Source of the DNA: Seonamhaeicola algicola
GTDB lineage: Bacteria > Bacteroidota > Bacteroidia > Flavobacteriales > Flavobacteriaceae
Reading direction: 5' to 3'
Length of the DNA stretch: 64,000 nucleotides
NCBI RefSeq assembly: GCF_007997385.1
Contig: NZ_VOSC01000012.1
Coordinates: 1 to 64,000, forward strand
Of this stretch, positions 9,195-19,041 are shown piece after piece (the first letter of the stretch is position 1; each line of letters starts with the position of its first letter). The translations under genes and the position numbers were made by a program. The notes under the pieces were generated by a model, which saw nothing but the letters and a program-made list of their open reading frames with translations, ran no database searches and was not told the origin of the DNA.

Positions 9195-10466
9195 ATGTTA
9201 AAACATTGTTTATTATGCATTGCAATAGTTTGTTTTAACATAATTAATGCACAATCATCTTTAAAAGAAGAAACAACTGTTGAGCAAGACAGTACAAAAA
9301 AAGCTGTTTTTTTAAAACATTTAGGAAATGGCTACTTACCCACAAAATATTTTAATTTCGATTTAAGATATCTTATAAAATTCAACCAATATGAAGGCAT
9401 AAGAACTGGTATTGGTGGTGTTACAAACAAAGCATTTTCTGAAAGTTTTAGAATTAATGCCTATTCCGTTTACGGCTTTAATGATCACAGATTTAAATAT
9501 AGTATTGGTGGCGGTTTAAAAATAGCACCAAAAACAAACACCTGGTTAAACATTTCATACACCGATGATGTACAAGAAACAGGAAGCACCAAATTTTTAA
9601 CTGACGGACGCTTTTTTCAGTTTTTTGAACCTAGATTATTAAACATTGATTTGTTTCATAAACACATTACAAAAGCTGTAAATTTAGAGCATCAATTATT
9701 TAACAAACTAACATCTGAGGTAGAGTTTTCGGTTAGCAAAATTGAACCAACATATAGCTATAGCTACAATTTAAATAACACAAGCCTAACAAAATTTAGG
9801 TTAACAATGGCAAAAGCATCTTTTCAATGGAGTCCGTTTAGTAGTTTTAATAGTGAAAATGATTATGCCGAAACCGTTGTTGGATACCCAAAGTTTTCAC
9901 TACAGTATTCAAAAAGTTTGAGAAACGCTTTTAATAGTGATTTTAGCTTTTCTAAAATAGATTTTAGAGCTTTACACAGGTTATTTGTAACTGATAACGA
10001 TAGTTTCTCTGAAATTACGCTAGTTGCTGGTTTAGCCAATGGCAATGTACCTATAACACATATGTACCATGCTTACCCTAACAATATTACAAAACAAACT
10101 ATTATGCAACGCTTTTCGGTAGCGGGTTTAAATAGTTTTGAAACCATGTATTTTAATGAGTTTTTTTCTGATAAGTTTACAACATTTCAGTTTAAACATT
10201 TTTTAAAACCTTTTGATGTTTATAAGCGTAACAACCCACAGCTAGTTTTAATTACACGGTTTGCCCTTGGTGATATGGAACAACCTGAAAAACACGAAAA
10301 CATAAACTTCAATACATTAGATAAAGGTTATTTAGAGTCGGGCTTTGAAATAAACAAACTCTTGTTTGGTTTTGGTTTAAGCTTCACATATCGTTACGGT
10401 GCTTACCATTTACCTTCTTTTACTGATAATGTAGCATTTAAATTCACTTTCAATATTACCATGTAA
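9195..10466 (+). CDS. DUF5686-like outer-membrane barrel protein, short form
   Basis: 423 residues with a signal peptide (about 1-19, ending INAQ). The segment LRYLIKFNQYEGIRTGIGGVT, followed by SESFRINAYSVYGFNDHRFKYSIGGGLKI, resembles the C-terminal barrel of DUF5686 proteins. Family members are usually near 800 residues with an N-terminal CarboxypepD_reg-like domain, which is absent here. The signal peptide runs almost directly into the barrel. Alternating hydrophobic strands and the final FKFTFNITM fit an outer-membrane barrel. The function is unknown. It is separated from frr by a terminator, so it is independently transcribed. The family call rests on recalled similarity. Confidence 0.6.
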   Translation: MLKHCLLCIAIVCFNIINAQSSLKEETTVEQDSTKKAVFLKHLGNGYLPTKYFNFDLRYLIKFNQYEGIRTGIGGVTNKAFSESFRINAYSVYGFNDHRFKYSIGGGLKIAPKTNTWLNISYTDDVQETGSTKFLTDGRFFQFFEPRLLNIDLFHKHITKAVNLEHQLFNKLTSEVEFSVSKIEPTYSYSYNLNNTSLTKFRLTMAKASFQWSPFSSFNSENDYAETVVGYPKFSLQYSKSLRNAFNSDFSFSKIDFRALHRLFVTDNDSFSEITLVAGLANGNVPITHMYHAYPNNITKQTIMQRFSVAGLNSFETMYFNEFFSDKFTTFQFKHFLKPFDVYKRNNPQLVLITRFALGDMEQPEKHENINFNTLDKGYLESGFEINKLLFGFGLSFTYRYGAYHLPSFTDNVAFKFTFNITM

Positions 10467-10510
10467 ATTTTTTGTTAATAGCATTACAAAAAACAAATAA
10501 ATAAGTAACG

Positions 10511-10599
10511 TTTAGGTTAAAGTATAATAACACCTAAGAAATAGCAATAATAGTTTACAAAAATATATTTGCGCTACCCTTAATCTACCTTAACCTAAA
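10511..10599 (+). promoter_or_regulatory. Promoter flanked by inverted repeats upstream of small secreted protein
   Basis: The -7 element TATATTTG (10564-10571) is exact. It sits between TTTAGGTTAA (10511-10520) and its perfect complement TTAACCTAAA (10590-10599). ACCTAA also occurs at about 10532. The arms could be operators either side of the promoter, or a stem removing it. Confidence 0.4.
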
Positions 10600-10608
10600 A
10601 CTTAAATT

Positions 10609-10947
10609 ATGGCAAAAAGTGTACTACTACTTTTTTTATTTTTTAATGTAATTACTAGCAATGCTTTTAATACTTTAAGTGAAACAGACCCCGAGCATAA
10701 ACTGCGTGTAAAAGTTGCAATGCTTTTAAACAACCCTAACTTCTTTTTAGAAAAAGATGTAAAAATTATTATTAAGTTTAACATTGATGGTAATCACAAA
10801 ATTAATGTGGTAAACGTATACCCGCAACAACCTAAAATAATTAACTATGTAAAAACAAGGCTTAATAATAAGAAAGTAAAACTTAACACCAACCGAACAT
10901 CATTTACAGCAGCTGTAGTACTGAAAAAAACCAATGATAGTTGGTAA
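10609..10947 (+). CDS. Small secreted protein, unknown (TonB-C-like fold possible)
   Basis: 112 residues: a signal peptide (about 1-19, ending SNAF), then a compact domain. The pattern VKIIIKFNIDGNHKINVVNV, then NYVKTRLNNKKV, resembles small periplasmic proteins with a TonB C-terminal-like fold found in Bacteroidota, but no family can be assigned with certainty. It has an exact -7 element upstream and is convergent with the next gene. Confidence 0.6.
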   Translation: MAKSVLLLFLFFNVITSNAFNTLSETDPEHKLRVKVAMLLNNPNFFLEKDVKIIIKFNIDGNHKINVVNVYPQQPKIINYVKTRLNNKKVKLNTNRTSFTAAVVLKKTNDSW

Positions 10948-10965
10948 ATAAAGTATTAGAAACCA

Positions 10966-11412
10966 TTAATAGAAATCTTCATAGCTGTGAATAGATTTCA
11001 TAATGCTTTCATAAAACAAAACGGCTGCAACTAGTTTACTGGTATCAGAATACGGTAATAATACTTTTTGAAACTCAACAGTGCCTTCTAAATAATTTTC
11101 GGCATTTTCATGTTGTGCCTCTAATTGTTTTCTGTTTTCATTACTATTTGGTATACCTAAAGTTGCCATGGTAACGCCCGGTTTTGTTGCAAACGCCATG
11201 TAAGGAATTATTTGTGTTAAAGCCTCAACTCGCTCCATATACAAATTCAACACTTCGCCTTTAGGCATATTTTTTAAATCTTCAGCATTATGGTATTTTT
11301 CAATAGTAACCTTATTTTTAATAAAGCTTAAAGGACCATGCTTTTTTTGAGCAAACGTAGTTAATGTAAAAAATAAGCAAAATATGCTTAACAGAGTAAT
11401 TTTAGTTTTCAT
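10966..11412 (-). CDS. Secreted protein of unknown function
   Basis: 148 residues with a clear signal peptide (MKTKITLLSIFCLFFTLTTFAQ). The mature part is largely helical, with a conserved-looking core EVLNLYMERVEALTQIIPYMAFATKPG. I do not recognise the family and see no catalytic motif or cysteines in the mature protein. It faces the upstream small secreted gene convergently, with 18 bp between stops. Confidence 0.65.
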   Translation of the reverse strand: MKTKITLLSIFCLFFTLTTFAQKKHGPLSFIKNKVTIEKYHNAEDLKNMPKGEVLNLYMERVEALTQIIPYMAFATKPGVTMATLGIPNSNENRKQLEAQHENAENYLEGTVEFQKVLLPYSDTSKLVAAVLFYESIMKSIHSYEDFY

Positions 11413-11689
11413 GATTGGGGTATTTTAGTTTTGCCTACTCTTAAGCTTTTCGGCTTACGCTGTATTAATTTAATACCAAATTGTATGCCAAAAAATTAAA
11501 ATGCTTAATATCAGTATTTTAACAAATAAAAAAGCATTCGTTTTCATTAAAACACTCATTACTAATTACATACATTTCATAATTTTATTTAAAAAAAATT
11601 AATCTGAAACATTTAACCTAACATTATGGCTATTTGGGGTAGCTTAATACATTGTTTTTTCTACCTTTGCGCTGCTTTCATAATAAGGT

Positions 11690-14092
11690 ATGTTTAAACT
11701 ATTTAGCAAAGACTTTTGGGATATTATTGCAAGACTAATTTTGCGCAACAAAATTGGTATTCTTGTAGCTATAATTGCAGCTACAGTTTTTTTTAGTACC
11801 CAATGGGATAACATGCGCTTTAGCAACACTGAAGCTAACTTACTACCAGATGACCATGAGGTAAATATTACTTACAATAATTTTTTAAAAATTTTTGGTG
11901 AAGAAGGCAACTTAATAATTCTTGGCGTTAAAGATACTACCCTGTTTACTATTGAAAAACTTAATGCTTGGAATAAATTATCTGAAAGTTTTAAAAAATA
12001 TAACGAGGTTGAAACCGTAGTGTCTATAAAAGATTTACAAAAACTTGTAAAAGATACTGAAAACGAAAAATTTAGTTTAGAGCCTTTTATTAAAGATTCT
12101 GTGGCTTCTTTACAGCAAATTGAAAAACTTCAAAACCAATTATTTAATCAATATCCGTTTTACGATAATTTTTTGTTTAATAAACAAACAAAAACAGTTA
12201 GAACCGCCATTTATCTTAAAAAAGATATTGTAAACACTCCTGCCAGAAAAAACTTTGTTTTAAATATTTTAGAAAATGATATTGAAACTTTTGAAACTAC
12301 TTACAATTTAAATGTAAGAGTTTCGGGCATGCCATACATTCGCACCTTAAACTCTCAAGTAATAATTAATGAAATTAACTGGTTTGTTATTGCTGCTTTA
12401 TTGGTAACTTCGGTTATTTTCTTTTTCTTTTTCAGATCGTTTAGGGCTACTTTCATTTCACTAATTGTGGTTTGTATTGGTGTTATGTGGACACTTGGTA
12501 TAATTGGGTTATTTAATTATGAAATTACAGTTTTAACAGCTTTAATTCCGCCATTAATTATTGTTATTGGTATACCTAATTGTATTTTTTTAATAAACAA
12601 ATACCAACACGAAGTAAAATTACACGGTAACAAAGTAAAAAGTTTACAGCGTGTTATTACTAAAATTGGTAATGCCACTTTAATGACAAATGTTACAACG
12701 GCATCGGGCTTTGCAACTTTTATTCTTACAGAAAGCACCTTATTAAAAGAATTTGGTATAGTAGCATCATTAAGTATTTTGGCCATATTTATACTTTGTT
12801 TGTTAATAATACCTATTATTTACACCTTTTTACCACACCCAAAAGACAGGCATTTAGAGCATTTAAATAAACGCTGGATTGGTGGTTTTGTAAACTGGAT
12901 GGAATGGATGGTTAAACAAAGGCGCATTGCTATTTATGCAATATCTGTATTACTTTTAACCGTTAGTTTTATTGGTATTTATCAAATACGTATTTCGGGT
13001 AGTTTAGTAGAAGACATGCCCAAAGAAGCAACGTTTTTTAAAGATATTCGTTTTTTTGAAGAAGAATTTAACGGCATTATGCCTTTAGAATTTGTAGTTG
13101 ATACCAAACGCAAAAAAGGTGTTATGAAACTCTCTACACTTAAACGCATGAATGAGTTAGAAGACTTAATTATTGAAACACCCGAGTTATCAAAACCCAT
13201 ATCAGTAGTTAGCTTAGTTAAATACTCAAAACAAGCATATTACAACGGCAATCCAAAATATTATCAATTACCCACCTCACAAGAAAATAGCTTTATTTTA
13301 TCATACGCAAAAAACTCATCTTCAAACGTAGATTTGCTTAATAATTTTGTTGATAGCACAGGGCAATATGCCAGAATTACAACATTTATGAAAGATGTTG
13401 GCACTGATAAAATGGAACGTATTGAAGAAAATCTTCAAAATAAAATAAACAAAGTATTCCCAAAAGAACGCTACAATGTAACCATGACGGGTAAAGCTTT
13501 AGTTTTTCAAAAAGGCACCAAATATTTAGTTAAAAATTTAGCCATATCATTATCATTAGCCATTTTATTAATATCATTATTTATGGCATACATGTTTAGG
13601 TCGGCAAGAATGATTATTGTATCACTAATTCCTAACTTATTACCTTTACTAGTTACAGCTGGGTTAATGGGCTATTTAGGCGTACCTATAAAACCATCAA
13701 CCATATTAGTGTTTAGTATTGCTTTTGGTATTTCGGTTGATGACACTATTCACTTTTTGGCAAAATATAGACAAGAATTACAAGCAAATAACTGGAAAAT
13801 TAAAACATCGGTTTACGGTGCATTACGCGAAACCGGTGTAAGTATGTTTTACACATCTATTGTATTGTTTTTTGGCTTTTCGGTATTTACCATTTCAAGT
13901 TTTGGCGGCACTGTAGCATTAGGCGCACTGGTATCTGCTACATTACTTTTTGCAATGCTTTCAAACTTATTGTTACTACCATCACTTTTATTATCATTAG
14001 AGCGTAGTATTGCTAATAAAGAAGTTTTACGAAAACCGCCAATTAACATCATTCCTGAGGAAGATGATGCCGATGACGATTTCAAAAAATAA
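11690..14092 (+). CDS. MMPL/RND family transporter
   Basis: 800 residues in two homologous halves. Each half has one N-terminal membrane segment, a large periplasmic domain and a block of about five segments (for example 220-375 and 615-770). GISVDDTIHFLAKYR in the second half is the characteristic RND/MMPL motif with Asp pair; the equivalent in the first half is VIGIPNCIFLINKYQ, without the acidic pair. Such proteins export lipids, hopanoids or other hydrophobic molecules using proton motive force. The substrate is unknown. Size and lack of adaptor or TolC neighbours separate it from the tripartite pump at 34-41 kb. The -7 element TACCTTTG is at 11662-11669. Confidence 0.88.
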   Translation: MFKLFSKDFWDIIARLILRNKIGILVAIIAATVFFSTQWDNMRFSNTEANLLPDDHEVNITYNNFLKIFGEEGNLIILGVKDTTLFTIEKLNAWNKLSESFKKYNEVETVVSIKDLQKLVKDTENEKFSLEPFIKDSVASLQQIEKLQNQLFNQYPFYDNFLFNKQTKTVRTAIYLKKDIVNTPARKNFVLNILENDIETFETTYNLNVRVSGMPYIRTLNSQVIINEINWFVIAALLVTSVIFFFFFRSFRATFISLIVVCIGVMWTLGIIGLFNYEITVLTALIPPLIIVIGIPNCIFLINKYQHEVKLHGNKVKSLQRVITKIGNATLMTNVTTASGFATFILTESTLLKEFGIVASLSILAIFILCLLIIPIIYTFLPHPKDRHLEHLNKRWIGGFVNWMEWMVKQRRIAIYAISVLLLTVSFIGIYQIRISGSLVEDMPKEATFFKDIRFFEEEFNGIMPLEFVVDTKRKKGVMKLSTLKRMNELEDLIIETPELSKPISVVSLVKYSKQAYYNGNPKYYQLPTSQENSFILSYAKNSSSNVDLLNNFVDSTGQYARITTFMKDVGTDKMERIEENLQNKINKVFPKERYNVTMTGKALVFQKGTKYLVKNLAISLSLAILLISLFMAYMFRSARMIIVSLIPNLLPLLVTAGLMGYLGVPIKPSTILVFSIAFGISVDDTIHFLAKYRQELQANNWKIKTSVYGALRETGVSMFYTSIVLFFGFSVFTISSFGGTVALGALVSATLLFAMLSNLLLLPSLLLSLERSIANKEVLRKPPINIIPEEDDADDDFKK

Positions 14093-14144
14093 CTTTTTCT
14101 TAATTTTTAGTTATAGAATTTTAATTTTTAGTTATTTTAAACTT

Positions 14145-14167
14145 GGAAGCCGAAAGGCTTTTTTTAT
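14145..14167 (+). terminator. Terminator after the MMPL transporter
   Basis: GAAGCC-GAAA-GGCTTT with a GNRA-type tetraloop, followed by T-run. It ends about 25 nt before asnS and abuts the asnS -7 element (TATATTTA, 14165-14172), so terminator and next promoter interlock. Confidence 0.7.
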
Positions 14168-14192
14168 ATTTACATTCAAAATTTTGATATAA

Positions 14193-15626
14193 ATGCAGCA
14201 GTTTAACGTTTTAGAATTATTATCTCAAGATATTGTACATACAGAAGTTGAAATTAAAGGTTGGGTTAGAACCTTTAGAGCCAACAGATTTATTGCCTTA
14301 AATGACGGGTCTACTTTAAAAAATATACAATGTGTAGTAGATTTTGAAAATTTTGATGAATCTCTTTTAAAACGCATTACCACAGGTGCTGCCATACAGG
14401 TTGCAGGAAATTTAGTAGAAAGCCAAGGCAAAGGACAAAGTGTTGAAATTCAAGTTACATCCTTAAAAATTTTAGGAGATTGTGATGCCGATACATACCC
14501 AATTCAACCAAAAAAACACTCGTTTGAATTTTTAAGAGAAAACGCTCATTTACGCACCAGAACAAACACCTTTAGCGCTGTGATGCGTTTACGCTCTGCC
14601 CTTTCATTTGCAATTCATAAATATTTTAATGAACACGGCTTTTACTACATGCATGCACCAATTATTACCGGTAGTGATGCCGAAGGTGCTGGCGAAATGT
14701 TTAAAGTAACAAGCTTAAACCACAATAACATACCAAAAACCAATGATGGTAAGGTAGATTACACCCAAGATTTTTTTGGTAAAGAAACCAACCTAACTGT
14801 TTCTGGACAATTAGAAGCCGAAACATACGCAATGTCTTTAGGTAAAGTTTACACATTTGGGCCAACTTTTAGAGCCGAAAACTCAAACACATCACGCCAT
14901 TTAGCAGAATTTTGGATGATTGAACCTGAAGTTGCATTCATGGATTTAGCAGGAAACATGGATTTAGCTGAAGATTTTTTAAAATATGTAATTAAATATA
15001 TTCTAGAAAACAATGCTGAAGATTTAGAGTTTTTAGATAAACGCTTGCAAGATGAAGACAAAACAAAACCGCAAGCCGAAAGAAACGACATGTCGCTTAT
15101 TGAAAAATTAAAGTTTGTTACTGATAATAACTTTAAACGTGTAAGCTACACCGAAGCTATTGATATTTTACGCAACAGCAAACCTAATAAAAAGAAAAAA
15201 TTCAATTATTTAATTGATGAATGGGGCGCCGATTTACAAAGTGAACACGAACGCTTTTTAGTTGAAAAACACTTTAAATGCCCTGTAATATTATTTGATT
15301 ACCCAGCAAATATTAAAGCCTTTTACATGCGCTTAAATGATGATGGTAAAACCGTTCGCGCTATGGATATATTGTTTCCAGGCATTGGCGAAATTGTTGG
15401 CGGTGCACAACGTGAAGAGCGTTTAGAAGTTTTAAAACAAAAAATGGCTGCCATAAATATACCTGAAGAAGAACTTTGGTGGTATTTAGATTTACGTAAA
15501 TACGGTACCGCTGTACACTCTGGTTTTGGCCTAGGTTTTGAGCGTTTAGTAATGTTTGCAACTGGCATGAGTAATATTAGAGACGTAATACCATACCCAA
15601 GAACTCCGCATAACGCAGAATTTTAA
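14193..15626 (+). CDS. asnS: Asparagine-tRNA ligase
   Basis: 477 residues, typical for bacterial AsnRS. The N-terminal OB-fold anticodon-binding domain has [22 protein letters not shown]. The class II catalytic core has motif 2 [21 protein letters not shown] and motif 3 [12 protein letters not shown]. It also has the AsnRS-type [15 protein letters not shown]. It charges tRNA-Asn directly. The start is set by the interlocked terminator and -7 element just upstream. Confidence 0.97.
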   Translation: MQQFNVLELLSQDIVHTEVEIKGWVRTFRANRFIALNDGSTLKNIQCVVDFENFDESLLKRITTGAAIQVAGNLVESQGKGQSVEIQVTSLKILGDCDADTYPIQPKKHSFEFLRENAHLRTRTNTFSAVMRLRSALSFAIHKYFNEHGFYYMHAPIITGSDAEGAGEMFKVTSLNHNNIPKTNDGKVDYTQDFFGKETNLTVSGQLEAETYAMSLGKVYTFGPTFRAENSNTSRHLAEFWMIEPEVAFMDLAGNMDLAEDFLKYVIKYILENNAEDLEFLDKRLQDEDKTKPQAERNDMSLIEKLKFVTDNNFKRVSYTEAIDILRNSKPNKKKKFNYLIDEWGADLQSEHERFLVEKHFKCPVILFDYPANIKAFYMRLNDDGKTVRAMDILFPGIGEIVGGAQREERLEVLKQKMAAINIPEEELWWYLDLRKYGTAVHSGFGLGFERLVMFATGMSNIRDVIPYPRTPHNAEF

Positions 15627-15654
15627 CTTTTATTTTGATTATGGTATAGCTATT

Positions 15655-15686
15655 GTAGTTAAAAGAATTTTTATACTTTTAACTAC
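15655..15686. repeat. Inverted repeat between asnS and rpoN
   Basis: GTAGTTAAAAG (15655-15665) and CTTTTAACTAC (15676-15686) are perfect 11-bp complements around 10 nt. No T-run follows, so it may be a processed hairpin or operator rather than a simple terminator. Confidence 0.4.
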
Positions 15687-15714
15687 TCTAAATTGAGTAA
15701 AACCCAATCAAAAT

Positions 15715-17169
15715 ATGCTCAAGCAACATTTACAATTTAAATTATCGCAAAAGCTATCACCGCAGCAAATTCAATTAATGAAATTGATTCAGCTGCCTAC
15801 ACAAGCTTTTGAGCAGCGTTTAAAACAAGAATTAGAAGAAAATCCAGCACTTGAAGGCGGTAAAGAATCTAAGGATGATTTTGATGCTGAATTTGATAAT
15901 AGTGATGATTTTAATGATAACGAGTCTATTAATGCCGAAGACATAAATGTTGACGAATATTTAAGTGACGATGAAATACCTGATTACCGTACCCACGCCA
16001 ATAATTATAGTAGTGATGATGACGATAAAACCATGCCTTACGCTGCAGGTACATCATTCACACAACACTTAATAAACCAATTAAACACCTACAGATTAAA
16101 TGATGAAGAGCGTGATATTGCTGTATTTTTAGTAGGAAGTGTTGATGAAAGCGGATACATCCGAAGGTCTATTTCTGATATCATGGACGATTTAGCCTTT
16201 ACACAAAACGTGTATACCACCGAAGATAAAATAGAGTCCGTTTTAAAAATTGTACATCAATTAGATCCTGCCGGTGTTGGGGCCAGAAACCTTCAAGAGT
16301 GCTTAAGCATTCAATTACACCGTAAAGAAAAATCGACTCACGTAGAATTAGCCATAAATATTATTGAAAAAGCTTTTGAGCAGTTCACAAAAAAACACTA
16401 CAAAAAATTACTTCAAAAGTTTGATATTTCTGAAGAACAACTAAAAGATGCTATTTCTGAAATAGAACATTTAAACCCTAAACCTGGTGGTTCATACGCT
16501 GGCAACAATAGAATAATTGAACATATTGTGCCAGATTTTGCCATTAAAATTGTTGATGGCGAATTAGAATTAACTTTAAACGGACGTAACGCTCCTGAAT
16601 TGCATGTATCTAGAGAATACAACAACATGCTTAAGGGTTATAAAGATTCTAAAGACAAATCGAAATCTCAAAAAGATGCTGTTATCTTCATTAAACAAAA
16701 ACTTGATGCTGCAAAGTGGTTTATTGAAGCCATAAAACAGCGCCAACAAACCTTGTTTGTAACCATGAGTGCTATTATGCATTATCAAAAAGATTATTTT
16801 TTAACTGGTGATGAGCGTACGTTACGACCTATGATTTTAAAAGACATTGCTGATGAAATTGATATGGATGTATCAACCGTTTCAAGAGTTGCTAATAGTA
16901 AGTATGTTGATACACCTTATGGTACTAAATTGATTAAAGAATTCTTTTCAGAATCAATGAAAAATGATCAAGGTGAAGATGTTTCTACCAGAGAAATTAA
17001 AAAAATACTTGAAACAGTTATTGAAGAAGAAGACAAAAAAAAGCCTTTAACTGATGAAACTTTAGCTGGTATTTTAAAAGATAAAGGTTACCCAATTGCC
17101 CGCAGAACGGTTGCAAAATACAGAGAGCAACTAGATATTCCGGTGGCTAGACTTCGAAAAAAAATATAA
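15715..17169 (+). CDS. rpoN: RNA polymerase sigma-54 factor
   Basis: 484 residues. Region I is the Gln/Leu-rich activator-response segment (QHLQFKLSQKLSPQQIQLMKLIQLP, about 3-27). An acidic linker follows (about 50-110), then the core-binding domain with GVGARNLQECL. The DNA-binding domain near the C-terminus carries the RpoN box ARRTVAKYRE, which reads -24/-12 promoters. Its target genes are not apparent here. Its TAA overlaps the next ATG by one base. Confidence 0.97.
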   Translation: MLKQHLQFKLSQKLSPQQIQLMKLIQLPTQAFEQRLKQELEENPALEGGKESKDDFDAEFDNSDDFNDNESINAEDINVDEYLSDDEIPDYRTHANNYSSDDDDKTMPYAAGTSFTQHLINQLNTYRLNDEERDIAVFLVGSVDESGYIRRSISDIMDDLAFTQNVYTTEDKIESVLKIVHQLDPAGVGARNLQECLSIQLHRKEKSTHVELAINIIEKAFEQFTKKHYKKLLQKFDISEEQLKDAISEIEHLNPKPGGSYAGNNRIIEHIVPDFAIKIVDGELELTLNGRNAPELHVSREYNNMLKGYKDSKDKSKSQKDAVIFIKQKLDAAKWFIEAIKQRQQTLFVTMSAIMHYQKDYFLTGDERTLRPMILKDIADEIDMDVSTVSRVANSKYVDTPYGTKLIKEFFSESMKNDQGEDVSTREIKKILETVIEEEDKKKPLTDETLAGILKDKGYPIARRTVAKYREQLDIPVARLRKKI

Positions 17170-17774
17170 TGAACGTTATTTTAAGAAGCATTTCGTATGT
17201 TTTTCATCCGTTATTAATGCCTTTATTTGGTGTTATTTATTATTTTTTAATAACACCAAGAGATTACCCAAAAGATATTGTTTGGGCTAAGTTAGTTTCA
17301 CTATCAATTTTAACTGTTGTTTTACCAATTCTACTTTATTTCTTACTAAAAACTTTAGGCTTAGTAAAATCTATATACCTAAAAACCACCCGAGAGCGCA
17401 TATATCCGTTAATGCTTAACAGTGCTGTAATTATTATAGTTTTGCAGCGCATAATACCGCCTACGCAAGTATTAGAACTTTACTATTTTTTTGTGGGTAT
17501 TTTAATATCTACAATGGCTTGCTTAACACTTGCTTTATTTAAATTTAAGGCCAGTATTCATATAATTGCTGTAAGTGGTGTATTTATGTTTTTTATTGCT
17601 TTAAGCATTCATTTTAGCTTAAACCTTAACAACACACTAGCGTTTATGAGTGTTTTAATAGGTGCTGTTGCAACATCAAGACTTCATGTTAAGGCACATT
17701 CACTAAAAGAGCTTGTAATGGGCTTGTTTATTGGTTTGTTACCTCAGCTAATACTAATACCGTATTGGCTATAA
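17169..17774 (+). CDS. Membrane protein, degenerate PAP2-like
   Basis: 201 residues with about six membrane segments. The arrangement KTTRERIYPL, later SIHIIAVSG, and finally SRLHVKAHSLKELVMGLFIG echoes the three motifs of PAP2 phosphatases (KxxxxxxRP, PSGH, SRxxxxxHxxxD). Several catalytic positions differ: no PSGH, and a Glu-Leu in place of the Asp-Val after the last His. It may be an inactive or altered lipid phosphatase relative. It is coupled to rpoN (TAATG) and overlaps the convergent PorT-like gene by 6 bp. Confidence 0.7.
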   Translation: MNVILRSISYVFHPLLMPLFGVIYYFLITPRDYPKDIVWAKLVSLSILTVVLPILLYFLLKTLGLVKSIYLKTTRERIYPLMLNSAVIIIVLQRIIPPTQVLELYYFFVGILISTMACLTLALFKFKASIHIIAVSGVFMFFIALSIHFSLNLNNTLAFMSVLIGAVATSRLHVKAHSLKELVMGLFIGLLPQLILIPYWL

Positions 17775-18461
17775 AAAGTAAAACATAAGGCCTATTTTAA
17801 CGGCATTCATATCTATTGTAGCATTATTTAAAGTGGCATTATCATTCAACATATTATTTAATGCATAATACACATGTAAATTCCAAGTATTATAGCCTAC
17901 ACTTAGCGTTAAACCGTACTGAAATTTATTAAAATCATCAACAGATTTAAGTTTAAAATCACCCAACTCACCTTTATACTTTACTGAGTTACTAAAAATA
18001 TAGCCAACTTTAAAACCTGTATAAATTCTCCAGAAATTATAATCTGTGGGTGTTGATGTTCGCCACCTAAATTCAAAAGGTATTTCAATTAAATGATTTG
18101 AAAACTTGTTTTTAGAAAATGAGTTATCATTTAAAATTGAATAGTTAGTGGTACTGCTTTGTTCACTAATTAACAAATTCTGGTTGTATGAATTAGAGGA
18201 GTACCCCAAGCCTAATGCCAATGCTATATTTCGGCGTTTATTTATTGGTATATCTTTAATATAGCCTATATGAAACCCAAGAGAAAAGCCGTTTTGATTC
18301 ATATTTTTAGGCTTGTTAGCAAGCAAATTATAAGTTACACCAGCATAAAATTGATCTTCTTTATACAACGAGTCCACAACTTGCTTTTGCTCTTTAATAT
18401 TTTGAGCAACATTTTGCGATGAGAATCCTAAAATAAAAATGATGGCTATAAAAAACTTCAT
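17769..18461 (-). CDS. PorT-like outer-membrane beta-barrel protein
   Basis: 230 residues. A signal peptide (about 1-19, ending NVAQ) is followed by a barrel-like pattern of amphipathic strands such as GFSLGFHIGYIKDI and IALALGLGYSS, ending VKIGLMFYFL with C-terminal aromatics. It resembles the PorT/outer-membrane protein beta-barrel group of Bacteroidota. It is not necessarily the T9SS PorT itself. It lies downstream of the exb cluster, but a perfect terminator lies between, so it probably has its own promoter. Confidence 0.7.
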   Translation of the reverse strand: MKFFIAIIFILGFSSQNVAQNIKEQKQVVDSLYKEDQFYAGVTYNLLANKPKNMNQNGFSLGFHIGYIKDIPINKRRNIALALGLGYSSNSYNQNLLISEQSSTTNYSILNDNSFSKNKFSNHLIEIPFEFRWRTSTPTDYNFWRIYTGFKVGYIFSNSVKYKGELGDFKLKSVDDFNKFQYGLTLSVGYNTWNLHVYYALNNMLNDNATLNNATIDMNAVKIGLMFYFL

Positions 18462-18493
18462 CAGTTAAGTTATTATAATAAAACGCTATAAAT

Positions 18494-18530
18494 TTAAAAA
18501 GGCGTTTTGAATTTCAAAACGCCTTTTTTT
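18494..18530. terminator. Bidirectional terminator closing the exbBD cluster
   Basis: GGCGTTTTGA-ATT-TCAAAACGCC is a perfect 10-bp stem flanked by A5 and T7. It terminates minus-strand transcription after the second exbD, and separates it from the PorT-like gene only about 35 bp ahead. Confidence 0.85.
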
Positions 18531-18549
18531 ATAAAATTAAGAGTGTAAA

Positions 18550-19026
18550 CTAGTTGTTACCTAACACACTACCTTTTTTGGTAGTATAGTTAATTTTAAG
18601 TGCATTTACTTTGCGTAACTCTTGCTTAATATCACCTATTAACCCCATGTTTGCATCACTATCAACTTTTAAAGCTGTAGTTAAAAAAGGAATTAATTCT
18701 TCTCTTTTAGAAGCTCTTTCAGCTGCTATAAATGCTGCTATTTCATTAACATCAGCAAATTTATCATTTAATTGAATTTTTGCTTCTGTACCATATTGCT
18801 TGTAATTGTCACTTGGCTTTCCTGCATATATATACATAACCAAATCTTTTTTATCAAGCTTTTCAACCTGATCTGCAAATGGTAAGTTATTTTCAATCAT
18901 CAAGGTATTTTGCCTCATTACTGTTGCAACCATGAAAAAGAATAATAACATGAAAACAATATCAGGTAAAGATGCTGTTGATATAGCCGGTAAAGCGCCG
19001 CTTTTTTTCTTTTTAAATTTAGACAT
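18550..19026 (-). CDS. exbD: ExbD/TolR family protein (second copy)
   Basis: 158 residues: a short basic cytoplasmic tail, one membrane segment near 20-40 with the conserved intramembrane Asp (SLPDIVFMLLFFFMV), and a periplasmic domain. ExbD with ExbB converts proton motive force into motion of TonB, which drives the TonB-dependent receptors such as those at 42-45 and 58-61 kb. It is the last gene of the minus-strand cluster exbB, 148-aa protein, exbD, exbD, with a 15-bp gap to the first exbD. Confidence 0.92.
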   Translation of the reverse strand: MSKFKKKKSGALPAISTASLPDIVFMLLFFFMVATVMRQNTLMIENNLPFADQVEKLDKKDLVMYIYAGKPSDNYKQYGTEAKIQLNDKFADVNEIAAFIAAERASKREELIPFLTTALKVDSDANMGLIGDIKQELRKVNALKINYTTKKGSVLGNN

Positions 19027-19041
19027 ATTAGTAAATTTAAA

